Shown in pieces: positions 39,433 to 50,826 of a DNA stretch of 64,000 nucleotides. Below the pieces are notes generated by a model, which saw only the letters and a list, made by a program, of their open reading frames with translations, ran no database searches and was not told the DNA's origin. Position 1 is the stretch's first letter, and every line of letters begins with the position of its first letter. Made by a program: the position numbers and the translations under genes. Where the stretch lies: positions 3,398,501-3,462,500 of the forward strand of contig NZ_CP116902.1 of NCBI RefSeq assembly GCF_028471905.1. Direction: 5' to 3'. Source of the DNA: Aneurinibacillus uraniidurans (GTDB lineage Bacteria > Bacillota > Bacilli > Aneurinibacillales > Aneurinibacillaceae).

Positions 39433-40971
39433 TTATTCCCACTCGATTGTTGCCGGTGGCTTAGAAGTAATATCATACACAACACGGTTAATGTGTTTCA
39501 CTTCGTTTACGATGCGAACTGAGATTTTCTCTAGTACATCGAACGGAATGCGCGCCCAGTCTGCTGTCATGCCGTCAATGGATGTAACCGCACGAATTCC
39601 AATCGTATAATCATACGTACGACCGTCTCCCATAACGCCTACACTGCGCACGTCTGGAAGTACAGTGAAGTACTGCCATATGTCACGATCAAGACCTGCT
39701 TTTTTGATTTCATCGCGCAGGACAAAGTCAGACTCACGAACGATTTCGAGTTTCTCTTCCGTTACTTCACCAAGCACACGAATACCAAGACCTGGGCCTG
39801 GGAATGGCTGACGCCATACGATTTCATGCGGCATACCAAGCTCTTCGCCCACTTTGCGCACTTCATCTTTGAACAACTTGTTCAGCGGCTCAATCAATTC
39901 GAACTTCATATCTTCTGGCAGACCGCCCACGTTATGGTGTGACTTGATTGTTTGTGCTGTCGCCGTACCACTTTCTACAATATCTGTATACAGTGTACCT
40001 TGTGCAAGGAAGTCCATGTCAGTCAGCTTACTTGCTTCTTCTTCAAATACATAAATGAATTCGTTACCGATAATTTTGCGCTTTTGTTCAGGATCAGATA
40101 CCCCTTTTAGTTTACCCAAGAAGCGATCACGCGCATCAATTTTGATCAAGTTCATATGGAACTTCTCACCGAATGTTTCCATAACACTTTCTGCTTCACC
40201 TTTGCGCAGCAAACCATGGTCTACGAACATGCAAGTCAGTTGATCCCCAATCGCCTTATGGATAAGAACAGCTACAACAGAAGAATCAACGCCACCGCTC
40301 AGTGCACATAGCACTTTTTTGTCTCCAACTTGCTGGCGAATTTCTTCCACCATCATGTCGATGTAATTTTCCATCGTCCAGCTGCCTTCGCACTTACAGA
40401 TCTCGAACAGGAAGTTCTTAATCATGTCGTTACCGCGTACGGAATGACGCACTTCTGGGTGGAACTGCACTCCATAGAAGTTACGTTCTGGATGACTGAT
40501 TGCAGCTACCGGACACGCCTCGTTACTTGCATCAATCCGGAATCCTTCCGGTACTTCGATTACTTTATCAGTATGGCTCATCCATACCGTTTCGGTTTTA
40601 TTAAGATCTTTGAAAAACGGTGTGTCATTATGAATCGCAATGTCAGAACGACCATATTCGCGAACGTTCGCAGATTCTACTTTACCCTTAAGCTGATGCG
40701 ACATAAGCTGCATACCGTAGCAAATGCCAAGTACCGGCACACCAAGGTCATAAATAGCTGGATCGCTTTGCGGCGCTCCTTCTGCATATACACTAGCCGG
40801 GCCACCTGAGAAGATGATTCCTTTCGGGTTAAGCTTTTTCAGCTCTTCTGCCGGCATATTATATGGTACGAGTTCGCTGAAAACACCAAGATCGCGCACT
40901 CGACGTGCAATCAACTGGTTGTACTGTCCTCCGAAGTCAAGTACGACTACTAACTCTTTCGGCTTGTCCAT
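39433..40971 (-). CDS. guaA: GMP synthase (glutamine-hydrolysing)
   Basis: Converts XMP to GMP using ATP and glutamine. 512 aa: an N-terminal class I amidotransferase domain (Cys84 in [10 protein letters not shown], with His/Glu in [11 protein letters not shown]), an ATP-pyrophosphatase domain (PP-loop [10 protein letters not shown]) and the C-terminal dimerisation domain ending [18 protein letters not shown]. The frame is open 62 codons upstream through the leader, but AGGGG before ATG 40971 and the family length fix the start. Under a guanine riboswitch. Confidence 0.97.
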   Translation of the reverse strand: MDKPKELVVVLDFGGQYNQLIARRVRDLGVFSELVPYNMPAEELKKLNPKGIIFSGGPASVYAEGAPQSDPAIYDLGVPVLGICYGMQLMSHQLKGKVESANVREYGRSDIAIHNDTPFFKDLNKTETVWMSHTDKVIEVPEGFRIDASNEACPVAAISHPERNFYGVQFHPEVRHSVRGNDMIKNFLFEICKCEGSWTMENYIDMMVEEIRQQVGDKKVLCALSGGVDSSVVAVLIHKAIGDQLTCMFVDHGLLRKGEAESVMETFGEKFHMNLIKIDARDRFLGKLKGVSDPEQKRKIIGNEFIYVFEEEASKLTDMDFLAQGTLYTDIVESGTATAQTIKSHHNVGGLPEDMKFELIEPLNKLFKDEVRKVGEELGMPHEIVWRQPFPGPGLGIRVLGEVTEEKLEIVRESDFVLRDEIKKAGLDRDIWQYFTVLPDVRSVGVMGDGRTYDYTIGIRAVTSIDGMTADWARIPFDVLEKISVRIVNEVKHINRVVYDITSKPPATIEWE

Positions 40972-41080
40972 TGTGTAAACATCCCCTTCTGTATTTGCGT
41001 TGAAAATATGGGAGAAAGACATTGTGTATGAAAATATGGGATTCACAAACTTTGCCTCTCTAGTTTCCCCCGTATAAAAC

Positions 41081-41140
41081 AAAAAAAACCAGGAACCCTC
41101 TATACAAGTAAACCGTCTGGATAGAGTGGCAGAAACCTGG
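41081..41140 (-). terminator. Guanine riboswitch terminator
   Basis: Minus-strand stem CCAGG...CTCTAT / ATAGAG...CCTGG with an internal loop, followed by eight Ts. It lies just downstream of the aptamer; guanine binding should favour it. Confidence 0.82.
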
Positions 41141-41151
41141 CATGGTGTCTG

Positions 41152-41222
41152 CCTCATAGTCGAACGAGTTTTACGGTCATTCGGTAGAAACTTTCAGGCC
41201 ATATCCCTGAGATTATATGAGG
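41152..41222 (-). ncRNA. Guanine riboswitch aptamer
   Basis: Classic purine aptamer on the minus strand: P1 CCTCATA / TATGAGG, J1/2 and P2 around ATAATCTCAGGGATATGGCCTGA, GTTTCTACCG, and a P3 hairpin. J3/1 reads GACTAT, with C at the position that pairs with the ligand, so guanine rather than adenine is expected. Controls guaA-pbuG by termination. Confidence 0.93.
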
Positions 41223-41253
41223 TCGTGCTATTGATATTTGTTTTAACGAGATA

Positions 41254-41281
41254 AGTTTACCAGAGGGAGAAGAAAAGTCAA
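41254..41281 (-). promoter_or_regulatory. Promoter of guaA-pbuG
   Basis: Minus strand TTGACT (41276-41281), 16-base spacer, TAAACT (41254-41259), 32 bases before the aptamer. The -10 hexamer is the same as in the purE promoter. No PurBox was seen here. Confidence 0.6.
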
Positions 41282-41346
41282 TAGATTATATCCGTACGTA
41301 ATTCATTTTTTCATGGTTAATGTACGGGTTTTACGGTTTGATCCAT

Positions 41347-41379
41347 AAAAAAGAACCCCTGGATGTATTCCAGAGGTTC
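41347..41379 (-). terminator. Terminator of groESL
   Basis: Minus-strand stem GAACCTCTGGA / TCCAGGGGTTC (G-U pair) with a 5-base loop and TTTTTT. Confidence 0.88.
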
Positions 41380-41404
41380 CGAACATTCGCATTTGCGAAT
41401 GATC

Positions 41405-43111
<1,707 letters not shown>

Positions 43112-43132
43112 TTAAAATGACGTTCTCAGTGA

Positions 43133-43417
43133 TTAGTCAACAATTGCGAGAATGTCGCTTTCACGCATGATCAGAAGTTCTTTACCATCGAATTTCACTT
43201 CTGTGCCTGCGTATTTCGAGTAGATGACCTTTTGGCCTTCTTGTACTTCGAGAGCTACGCGCTCGCCATTTTCCATTACGCGACCACTGCCTACAGCAAC
43301 GATTTTACCTTCCTGCGGTTTCTCTTTCGCTGTTTCCGGAAGTACGATTCCGCTAGCAGTCGTTTCTTCTTTTGCGATAGCTTCGATAATCACACGATCA
43401 CCTAATGGCTTTAACAC
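43133..43417 (-). CDS. groES: Co-chaperonin GroES (Cpn10)
   Basis: 94-residue lid protein of GroEL. The sequence starts [11 protein letters not shown], with [16 protein letters not shown] and the mobile loop [11 protein letters not shown] take GTG at 43417 as start because GGGAGG lies nine bases upstream; a TTG three codons earlier touches the ribosome site. Confidence 0.98.
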   Translation of the reverse strand: MLKPLGDRVIIEAIAKEETTASGIVLPETAKEKPQEGKIVAVGSGRVMENGERVALEVQEGQKVIYSKYAGTEVKFDGKELLIMRESDILAIVD

Positions 43418-43447
43418 TGAAAACAACCTCCCTGTAACTTTTGATTG

Positions 43448-43474
43448 TTAGCACTCATTACTATCGAGTGCTAA
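43448..43474. promoter_or_regulatory. CIRCE element (HrcA operator) of groESL
   Basis: Perfect TTAGCACTC-N9-GAGTGCTAA inverted repeat in the groES leader. HrcA binds it to repress the operon until heat stress. Upstream on the minus strand, TTGCCA and TATTAT with a 17-base spacer form a sigma-A-type promoter (about 43481-43513). Confidence 0.98.
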
Positions 43475-43587
43475 CACAATTATTATAATAGCCATTTCTC
43501 CCCTATTTGGCAAGAGTTCCAGGGGAAAAATTTTTCCTTTCCCATTCTATCCGTGACCGGAAAAGTTTATACCTTACTAGACTTGGC

Positions 43588-43637
43588 TAAACAACAGACC
43601 CCCTTTAATGCCCAGAAGGCTTAAGGGGGTCTGTTAT
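43588..43637 (-). terminator. Hairpin downstream of tcyP
   Basis: Stem AACAGACCCCCTT / AAGGGGGTCTGTT enclosing a smaller hairpin (AGCCTTCTGGGC). The T-run after it is weak (GTTT). Confidence 0.7.
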
Positions 43638-43647
43638 TCTTATAGAA

Positions 43648-45036
43648 TTAGACTTCTAGCTGCCCTTGTTTCGGAGCTGCGTATACGTCTGTATCCAGTT
43701 CTTTTGTTAGCTTACTTGTCAGAATACCTGCTGTCATACTGCCGCTTACATTGAGTGCAGTACGCCCCATATCAATCAATGGTTCAACTGAAATGAGAAG
43801 CCCCGCAAGACCAACCGGAAGATTCATAGCGGAGAGCACAAGCAGAGCCGCAAATGTCGCACCGCCACCTACACCAGCTACCCCAAATGAACTGATCGCT
43901 ACTACAGCAATCAACGTAAAAATAAAGGATGGGGAAAGCGGATTAACACCTACTGTCGGCGCAATCATAATCGCCAGCATCGCCGGATAAATACCGGCGC
44001 AGCCGTTCTGACCAATCGAAAGACCGAATGAACCTGCAAAGTTTGCGATTCCTTCTGGCACACCAAGCTCTTTTGTCTGTGTCTTCACATTCAAAGGCAG
44101 GGTACCTGCACTTGTACGGGACGTAAACGCGAATGTCAAAACCGGAATCACTTTCTTCACATATGTGACCGGATTCAGACCTGCAAATGTCAGCAAGAGT
44201 AGATGAATAATGAACATTACAATGAGTGCAGCATACGATGCCACAACGAATTTGCCCAGCTTCCAGATCGAATCATAATCACTTGTCGCGGTCACCTTTG
44301 TCATCATCGCTAAGATACCGTATGGCGTCAAACGAAGAATGAGCGTCACAACACGCATGATGACCGCATACACCGCTTCTACTATCTTCACAAAAAACTC
44401 AGCCTGTTCTGGCTGCTTTTGCTTCACGCCAAGATACGCAAAGCCGAGAAACGCGGCAAAGATAACAACCGCAATAGTAGATGTAGGACGATCCCCTGTC
44501 AGATCCAGAAACGGATTTGCTGGAAGCAGCTCCACGATCTTTTCTGGAAGCGTCATATCTTCTACCTTACCAAGCTTCTCTTCCAATGCGGCAGCGCGTT
44601 TCATTTCCGCGTCACCCTGATGGATTTGCACCGCTTCTAGTTTGAAGCCGAGTGCTGAAGCAATCCCGATTGATGCAGCAACTGCCGTTGTTCCAACGAG
44701 AATCGCAATAATTAGCGTGCTAATTTTCCCGATATTGTTCGTCAGCTGAACCTTTGTAAAAGCTGAAAGAATCGAGATGAATACAAGCGGCATCACAATC
44801 ATCTGTAGGAAGGTGACGTACCCATCCCCGACAATGTTAAACCAGTCAATGGATGTTTTAAGAGTTTCGGACTCCTGTCCGTACACCCATTGTAAAACAA
44901 GACCAAACACAATCCCTAGTCCAAGCGCTGCAAATACGCGCTTTGAGAAGGAGACATGCTTTCGTTGCATCGTATATAAACCAAAAATAATAGCAAGCAA
45001 TATCGCTATGTTCACAAGTACCCATAGCACGTTCAT
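43648..45036 (-). CDS. tcyP: L-cystine/dicarboxylate symporter (TcyP-like, DAACS family)
   Basis: Sodium or proton symporter of the DAACS family, 462 aa. It has TFLQMIVMPLVFISILSAF, LTFAFTSRTSAGTLPLN (reentrant loop), FGLSIGQNGCAGIYPAM and GVAGVGGGATFAALLVL. The overall pattern is closest to B. subtilis TcyP (YhcL), an L-cystine importer; C4-dicarboxylate or glutamate transport is the alternative. Start at ATG 45036, with AGGAGGGG upstream. Single gene with its own promoter. Confidence 0.85.
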   Translation of the reverse strand: MNVLWVLVNIAILLAIIFGLYTMQRKHVSFSKRVFAALGLGIVFGLVLQWVYGQESETLKTSIDWFNIVGDGYVTFLQMIVMPLVFISILSAFTKVQLTNNIGKISTLIIAILVGTTAVAASIGIASALGFKLEAVQIHQGDAEMKRAAALEEKLGKVEDMTLPEKIVELLPANPFLDLTGDRPTSTIAVVIFAAFLGFAYLGVKQKQPEQAEFFVKIVEAVYAVIMRVVTLILRLTPYGILAMMTKVTATSDYDSIWKLGKFVVASYAALIVMFIIHLLLLTFAGLNPVTYVKKVIPVLTFAFTSRTSAGTLPLNVKTQTKELGVPEGIANFAGSFGLSIGQNGCAGIYPAMLAIMIAPTVGVNPLSPSFIFTLIAVVAISSFGVAGVGGGATFAALLVLSAMNLPVGLAGLLISVEPLIDMGRTALNVSGSMTAGILTSKLTKELDTDVYAAPKQGQLEV

Positions 45037-45072
45037 GATGTTCCCCTCCTGATCATTTATCAATCAAATTAA

Positions 45073-45101
45073 TTTATATTACAATAATCCCGATTGGTCA
45101 A
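45073..45101 (-). promoter_or_regulatory. Promoter of tcyP
   Basis: Minus strand TTGACC (45096-45101), 17-base spacer, TATAAA (45073-45078). The spacer holds the imperfect palindrome CCAATCGGGATT, which might be a CymR-type cysteine operator; that part is speculative. Confidence 0.6.
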
Positions 45102-45132
45102 GTTAGTTTTAAGAGTTTCTACACTTTACTAT

Positions 45133-45158
45133 AAAAAAAAGAGCCGACAATTCGACTC
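45133..45158 (-). terminator. Terminator of the mogA/moaB-like gene
   Basis: Minus-strand stem GAGTCGA / TCGGCTC (G-U pair), 4-base loop, then TTTTTTTT. Confidence 0.75.
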
Positions 45159-45220
45159 TCTACTGTTTCGTTATGTTTTTCTATCGTAAAAACTTTCTCT
45201 TCTCTAATCGTCAGCCGTTG

Positions 45221-45712
45221 TTACTTTGCAATATTTTCACTTTTACCTTGAATGATCGCAAGTGCTGACGAGATCTGATCCGCAATGGCAAGGAAACACC
45301 ATTCCATAGCTGGCAGGCTTCCTGGCAGATTAATAATGAGTGCATTGCCACGTGTTCCAACCGTTGCACGCGTCAACAAGACTTTACGCGAATGCTCCAA
45401 CGCACCCCGACGCATTTCTTCTGCCAATCCCGGTACGTGGCGGTCAATGACAAGCTCGGTTGCTTCCGGGGTTACATCTTCCGGGCTTAAGCCTGTCCCA
45501 CCGATTGTTAACAACAGGTCCACCCGTTCGCGGTCTACCAGTTCAATCATACTCTCTTTCAGCATCTCGATATTGTCCGGTGACAGTCGATGCTCCGCTA
45601 CTGCCGCATCCAGATTTTTCTTCAACAATCCTTCTAACTTTGGAAAACAATCATTTTCTCTTTCTCCACGATAGACCGAGTTGCTAGATGTAATGACCCC
45701 AATTTTCCACAT
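45221..45712 (-). CDS. MogA/MoaB-family molybdenum cofactor protein
   Basis: 163-residue molybdopterin-binding domain protein acting in molybdenum cofactor synthesis (adenylylation of molybdopterin). It has IGVITSSNSVYRGERENDC, LLLTIGGTGLSPEDVTPEAT and IINLPGSLPAMEWCF, the hallmarks of the family. MogA and MoaB are not separable by eye. No other moa/moe gene is in the window. Confidence 0.88.
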   Translation of the reverse strand: MWKIGVITSSNSVYRGERENDCFPKLEGLLKKNLDAAVAEHRLSPDNIEMLKESMIELVDRERVDLLLTIGGTGLSPEDVTPEATELVIDRHVPGLAEEMRRGALEHSRKVLLTRATVGTRGNALIINLPGSLPAMEWCFLAIADQISSALAIIQGKSENIAK

Positions 45713-45813
45713 TCAGGCAAACCCCCGTTACATTAAAAAAGTTCAATAGAAGCCGTAGTTTATTATACCGTAAAACCATCCGGTTCAGGTGCATTCAATT
45801 CCTGTATACATTG

Positions 45814-46413
45814 TCAAAATCGTGAACAAATTGTAATACCCTGCTCGGTTATAATTCGATCGACCCGACAATCATGCGGCTCGAACGGTAAAGAATCTAC
45901 CATCTGCCCTTCAAAACATACGGCAGCCAGCAATGGCTTTTGCGGTAACATGGCTAAAAAGCGATCATAATAGCCTCCGCCATATCCCATACGTAAGCCA
46001 TTCCGGGTAAATGCAACACCGGGTACAATAATAGCATGAAGTTCTGCTCTCTGCCAACACCACGCTTCCGAGTGTGTCACATCTGGTTCTCGAATGCCGT
46101 ACGGTCCATGCACCAGGCTATCCCAACCTTGAAACCGATACAATGTCATCTGTTTACTTATGGGATCTGTTTTCGGAATATATACTTGTTTACCGGCTTC
46201 TACACATTCATCCACAAATGTGTCAAGATTTACCTCATCCCCAAAAGATAAAAACGTAAAAATACGCTCAGCCTCTTGAATCTCCGGCATCGCAAGCAAG
46301 TATCGCACGATTGCGTCAGACTTAACCCGTCTCTCCTCTGATCCTATTGCGGCTCTCCTAGCTAACATATCACGACGTAGCAACTGTTTCTCCTGCTTTT
46401 TATCTGTCTCCAC
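45814..46413 (-). CDS. 5-formyltetrahydrofolate cyclo-ligase
   Basis: Recycles 5-formyl-THF to 5,10-methenyl-THF with ATP. 199 aa, with KQLLRRDMLARRAAI (basic N-terminus), the substrate loop and the signature RMGYGGGYYDRFLAML. GTG start at 46413, with a long G run seven bases upstream. Divergent from ydiF. Confidence 0.93.
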   Translation of the reverse strand: METDKKQEKQLLRRDMLARRAAIGSEERRVKSDAIVRYLLAMPEIQEAERIFTFLSFGDEVNLDTFVDECVEAGKQVYIPKTDPISKQMTLYRFQGWDSLVHGPYGIREPDVTHSEAWCWQRAELHAIIVPGVAFTRNGLRMGYGGGYYDRFLAMLPQKPLLAAVCFEGQMVDSLPFEPHDCRVDRIITEQGITICSRF

Positions 46414-46493
46414 TTACGTTCCCCCCCCCTGTTTCTTCTCTCTTAATTTTACGCTAAAATGAATGGTGGATAGAAGGACTGAGGTGGATATTT

Positions 46494-48440
46494 ATGATTT
46501 TGTTGCAAACCCAGAACATCGCCAAATCATTCAGCGCGAATCCCGTGCTTTCTACTATTAATATGGTTCTGCAAAGCGGCGAACGTATTGGGCTTGTTGG
46601 CGTGAACGGCGCTGGCAAATCGACGTTATTGAAGATCATCACTGGACAAATGCTTCAGGATGAAGGCGACATTATTAAAGCAAAAGATACAACTATCGGC
46701 TATCTTGCCCAGGACAGTGGCCTTGATACAGACCGAACCATCTGGGATGAGATGATGCTTGTGTTCTCTCATTTCAAAGAAAAAGAGGCAGAACTGCGAC
46801 GGCTTGAGAAGCAAATCGCCGATCCGGATAGTATCGCCGATCCAGTTCTACATGAACGTCTTCTGAATACGTACTCTCATCTTGTCGATGATTTTAAAGC
46901 GCAAGGCGGTTATCAATATGAAGCGACAACTCGCTCGATCCTGCACGGCATGCGTTTTTTCCCGGAGCAATACACCGTGCCGATTCGACAGTTAAGCGGC
47001 GGTCAGAAAACGCGGCTTGCACTGGCTCGCCTGCTTCTCTTGCAGCCGGACGTACTCATTCTCGACGAGCCGACTAACTATCTCGACATCGAAACCTTAG
47101 GCTGGCTTGAGAAGTATTTACTTGGCTATCCAGGTGCCCTGCTCGTCGTATCACATGACCGTTTCTTTCTCGACTCGCTTGTTAACATCATTTATGAACT
47201 GGAACGGACACATGTCACGCGCTACACCGGTAACTACAGCAGCTATCTCATTCAGAAAGGTGAGCGCTTAGAGCAACAGCTCCGCCAGTTCGAGAAACAG
47301 CAGGCCGAGATTTCACGCATCGAGCAGTTCATTCAGCGTAATATTGCGCGCGCTTCCACAACCAAACGAGCACAAAGCCGCCGCAAGCAGCTTGATCGTA
47401 TGGATGTAATGGACCGACCGGCTGGTGAATTAAAACGGGCACAGTTTAGTTTTGATATCGAAAAGGTAAGCGGAAATCAAGTATTGATGGCACGCGACGT
47501 AGCAGTCGGCTATCAAGATAAAGTGCTTGCTCGCCATCTGACATTTGATGTGGCACGCGGCGAACGCATCGCGCTGCTCGGTCCAAACGGCCTCGGCAAA
47601 TCGACACTGCTGAAAACCATTGTCGGGCGTCTGCAGTCACTTGCAGGTGAGATCTCATACGGCAGCAATGTCATGATCGGCTTCTATGATCAAGAACAGA
47701 AAACCCTGAATCCGACCAAACAAGTACTCCATGAATTATGGGACGACTATCCGAACATGCTGGAAAAAGACGTTCGCACTGTGCTTGGCAACTTCCTATT
47801 CAGCGGAGACGATGTACTCAAGAAAATTAGCGAGCTAAGCGGCGGCGAGAAAGCTCGCGTTTCACTTGCCAAACTCATGCTGCAAAAAGCAAATTTGCTC
47901 ATTCTTGATGAACCGACAAACCATCTCGACCTATTCAGCAAAGAAATTCTGGAAGAAGCGCTAGACGAGTATCCCGGCACGATTCTGTTCGTGTCCCATG
48001 ACCGCTACTTCTTGAATAAAATCGCGACTCGCGTGCTGGAAATGACGCCAGATGGGGTCATCTCATATCTTGGTAACTATGATTACTATGTAGCCAAAAA
48101 AGAGGAATTAGCCGAACTAAAAGTAGCTGCCTCCTCTAAGAATGATTCTTCCTCCTCCGACCAGTCATTATCCTCGACTGGAACGAGTAAACAACGCTTC
48201 ATCCAGGATAAAGAGGTAAAAAAAATGGAGCGTCAGCGTCAACGCCGTATCGAAGAACTAGAAGGAAACATTGAGAAATTCGAAGCGAGAATAGCGGAAA
48301 TCGAAGCAGAATTGTGTCACCCGGACGTATTTGGTGACCATGAGCAGGCACTCGCTCTTACGACGGAACTCGAACAACTTCGTGGCAAACTCGATGCCTG
48401 TCTAGAAGAATGGACGGAACTACAAGAAGAGCTAGAATAA
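46494..48440 (+). CDS. ydiF: ABC-F family ATPase (YdiF-like translation factor)
   Basis: Soluble protein of 648 aa with two ABC domains and no membrane part. ABC1 has GVNGAGKSTLL and LSGGQKTRLALARLL followed by ILDEPTNYLD. A charged linker follows (about 240-310). ABC2 has GPNGLGKSTLL, LSGGEKARVSLAKLM and ILDEPTNHLD, and the C-terminal tail (about 560-648) is a predicted coiled coil. ABC-F proteins bind the ribosomal E site. It is adjacent to tsaD/groES as in B. subtilis. GAGGTGG upstream of ATG. Confidence 0.92.
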   Translation: MILLQTQNIAKSFSANPVLSTINMVLQSGERIGLVGVNGAGKSTLLKIITGQMLQDEGDIIKAKDTTIGYLAQDSGLDTDRTIWDEMMLVFSHFKEKEAELRRLEKQIADPDSIADPVLHERLLNTYSHLVDDFKAQGGYQYEATTRSILHGMRFFPEQYTVPIRQLSGGQKTRLALARLLLLQPDVLILDEPTNYLDIETLGWLEKYLLGYPGALLVVSHDRFFLDSLVNIIYELERTHVTRYTGNYSSYLIQKGERLEQQLRQFEKQQAEISRIEQFIQRNIARASTTKRAQSRRKQLDRMDVMDRPAGELKRAQFSFDIEKVSGNQVLMARDVAVGYQDKVLARHLTFDVARGERIALLGPNGLGKSTLLKTIVGRLQSLAGEISYGSNVMIGFYDQEQKTLNPTKQVLHELWDDYPNMLEKDVRTVLGNFLFSGDDVLKKISELSGGEKARVSLAKLMLQKANLLILDEPTNHLDLFSKEILEEALDEYPGTILFVSHDRYFLNKIATRVLEMTPDGVISYLGNYDYYVAKKEELAELKVAASSKNDSSSSDQSLSSTGTSKQRFIQDKEVKKMERQRQRRIEELEGNIEKFEARIAEIEAELCHPDVFGDHEQALALTTELEQLRGKLDACLEEWTELQEELE

Positions 48441-48442
48441 TT

Positions 48443-48499
48443 CGAAACGAGGCTGTCTCAAACGCTGTAACAAAGCGACTGAGGTAGTCTCGTTTTTCT
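48443..48499 (+). terminator. Terminator of ydiF
   Basis: Stem ACGAGGCTGTCTCA / TGAGGTAGTCTCGT with mismatch, followed by TTTTTCTT, directly after the stop. Confidence 0.75.
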
Positions 48500-48520
48500 T
48501 GGAGGGAGGTTTTCTCCAAA

Positions 48521-48585
48521 GTATGGTGGAGGAGCGGGATCGGACGGGACCTCGTCACTTCTCCCACTCCCTCCCACTACACGTT
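48521..48585. repeat. Imperfect G-rich/C-rich inverted repeat
   Basis: Arms TGGTGGAGGAGCGGGA and TCCCACTCCCTCCCACTA pair imperfectly across the 3' end of the 738-residue gene, and one arm includes its stop codon. Composition and order of blocks resemble the palindrome at 34845-34888. Confidence 0.45.
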
Positions 48586-50793
48586 GTCGGTATCACGAAA
48601 ATCCGCTCTTTCATCCAAAAGACCACATATATACGGAACAAGCGCATACAATACCGCAAGCGCAGCTGTAATAATCCCAGAATCATTCAGAAGAACAGCT
48701 ACAACAGAGCCGAGCCCTATCGTACCAAATGCAGAAGGAAGCCCTGAGTACCGGGTAACCAATCTCTGACTCTCTTCCCGGCATCGAAAGGCAACCAGCC
48801 CAGCCAGTACCAAACTAATCAGAAACAGACGACTCCATGCCGATGACAGAATTAATTTCCAGTTCATCGTCAGTTTGCGTTCCACAATCCGCCCAATCTC
48901 TGCCCAATTGCCTGCTATAAGCTCACCTACAGCTCGCCCGATATGAGACTGATCCATCGTTGGAAGCTGATAATTAATGATAAGAAATACCCCCGCACCT
49001 GCCAGTGCTATTCCACTCGCTACCGTAACTGTACGCAAGGAAAATGGAATGTCAATAAGCCGCATCACCAGGTAGAAACCTGCGGCCAGAAACACAAAAA
49101 TCCCCCCTGCCTTACTTCCAAGCCCAGGCCAGGCAGCATATACAAGCAAAACGAGTCCAGTGATTGCTGCCACTATCCCACAGCTACGCCGCTTTAGGCC
49201 CGTATATTCAGCCAGCAATGCCAAACTGAGTGCCCAGCCACCTAGCAGCACCCCCATGTATTCATTACCAATACCGTAATACCGTGCACCAATCACCGGA
49301 TCATAGCCTAAATAGGAATGCTTGATTAACGTAGCACCGGACAGGCCATCCATTAGCAGCGGCAGCCAGCCCAGAATACCAATCCAAAAAAAGCAGGTAA
49401 TAAACGGTAGACGACCTATCGTATACGCTCCAATTGAACAAGCTCCTAGTAGAAACAGCCAAACCAAAAACGGTCCAGGCAAACCTGGAATAAGCGGTAG
49501 AAAAAGCAATGCCGGTGGTACGAACAGTAGGGCACGCAGAACAAATGGAAGTACCGAGCGCAGCCACCATCGCAAGCGACGTATCTTAATCCGCGAAGGT
49601 AATACCACTACCGCCAGTATAAGCGAAAACACGACAAGTCCAACATACGGATACAGCACCGCCGGTCTCGTCGCGTATATATGGTCCATTTTCTCTATTT
49701 CCCGCCACAGCTCTGTCTGTCCCTCTCCCCTTATGACGGATAACGGTAACCCCTTCATCTCTGGTGGAACTGAGATACCAAACCACGTTAAGATCGTCGG
49801 GGCCAGATCGATATTGGCAATAAGTCCAGGCCGTCGCGTCGTGCCGGACGTCAATAAACCACCAGACTGCCCCTCCCATAAAAGAACTGGGGCCAGACGT
49901 TTTTTCTGCGCAATGGCTTCCGCAGGCAGAGACGCAGATACAACTAGTAAGCGATCCCCCGCTTGGAGCTGTTTGCGCAGCGCTCCAATCCACATAAATG
50001 TCTCACGGAGTACACTTGCTCGCAGCTTGGCATACCGTCTCTCATTCATGATCGAATGGTACCGCGTCAGGCGGGCAAGATCTCCATGCTCAATCACAAG
50101 AAAATGCACACCGTTTTGCCGCCACATCGCGGTTTTGACAAGCAGTCGTTCTCCATCTATCCGGCTGCCTCCCGGAAAGTCTGGTGCATCTCGCAAAATA
50201 TCTGCGCCAATCGCTCCGTGTGGGGTAACCCCCTGACGGTTCATCGTAAGAAGAGGTGCGAGACGACTTATGCTATCTGTGTCACTGTTCCCCGCAGCCG
50301 CCCGTTGAATTCCATATCGCTCTACCGTCTCTCCGAGCAAGCCGGGAATAGCGCCCGTATTACGCTGTTCATTTTCTTTTTCAAACAATGGGATAGAGGG
50401 AAGCAAAATGCTTTCTCCTGTTAGATCAATGGGAAGTGTGCCATACAGCTGTTTGTACTGGCGCAGTACTTTTTCGTTCTGCTCCGTCACACCATAGGAG
50501 CGCCTCCCTTGATCCGGATAAACAGCTCGAACACCGGATGCGATGGTAGCCACTGTGTGGATATCTTTTAGAGAGGCAGCGGTCCGCGTATTCATTACAC
50601 CGAAGGCTGCTTCCTTTAACCATAAAAATTCTGAATCCTGGGACAAGTTGTGGATATCTTCTGACGATAAGGCAGGAATCAGCACCGTATAAACAGCTGA
50701 ATGTGTATAACCTGCCCTTGCTACTGGGTAAAATCCAAAGAAAAGCACGCTTATTATGAAACATAAGAAGGATATCTTTCTCATTGTATACAA
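48577..50793 (-). CDS. Large membrane protein with extracellular phosphatase-like domain
   Basis: 738 aa, not recognised as a named gene. A signal peptide or N-terminal helix (SFLCFIISVLFFGFYPVARA) precedes an extracellular domain (about 30-370). That domain has features of the alkaline phosphatase superfamily: HFLVIEHGDLARL, LLVVSAS and LIANIDLAPTILTWFG, the last resembling the metal-site end motif of sulfatase/phosphatase folds. Nine to ten helices follow (about 380-725), with a conserved-looking loop RYYGIGNEYMGVLLG. TTG start with AAAGGAG nine bases upstream. It may act on lipid-linked or cell-wall phosphates; this is inference. Confidence 0.8.
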   Translation of the reverse strand: MYTMRKISFLCFIISVLFFGFYPVARAGYTHSAVYTVLIPALSSEDIHNLSQDSEFLWLKEAAFGVMNTRTAASLKDIHTVATIASGVRAVYPDQGRRSYGVTEQNEKVLRQYKQLYGTLPIDLTGESILLPSIPLFEKENEQRNTGAIPGLLGETVERYGIQRAAAGNSDTDSISRLAPLLTMNRQGVTPHGAIGADILRDAPDFPGGSRIDGERLLVKTAMWRQNGVHFLVIEHGDLARLTRYHSIMNERRYAKLRASVLRETFMWIGALRKQLQAGDRLLVVSASLPAEAIAQKKRLAPVLLWEGQSGGLLTSGTTRRPGLIANIDLAPTILTWFGISVPPEMKGLPLSVIRGEGQTELWREIEKMDHIYATRPAVLYPYVGLVVFSLILAVVVLPSRIKIRRLRWWLRSVLPFVLRALLFVPPALLFLPLIPGLPGPFLVWLFLLGACSIGAYTIGRLPFITCFFWIGILGWLPLLMDGLSGATLIKHSYLGYDPVIGARYYGIGNEYMGVLLGGWALSLALLAEYTGLKRRSCGIVAAITGLVLLVYAAWPGLGSKAGGIFVFLAAGFYLVMRLIDIPFSLRTVTVASGIALAGAGVFLIINYQLPTMDQSHIGRAVGELIAGNWAEIGRIVERKLTMNWKLILSSAWSRLFLISLVLAGLVAFRCREESQRLVTRYSGLPSAFGTIGLGSVVAVLLNDSGIITAALAVLYALVPYICGLLDERADFRDTDNV

Positions 50794-50826
50794 ACACGCT
50801 GTCTCCTTTTCTACATACCCACATTT

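Noticed and set aside
50426..50824. A 132-codon minus-strand ORF overlapping the start of the phosphatase-like gene
   Set aside because: A GTG in this frame shares the ribosome site, but the frame runs inside the longer gene, shows no domain, and the longer gene has a signal peptide.
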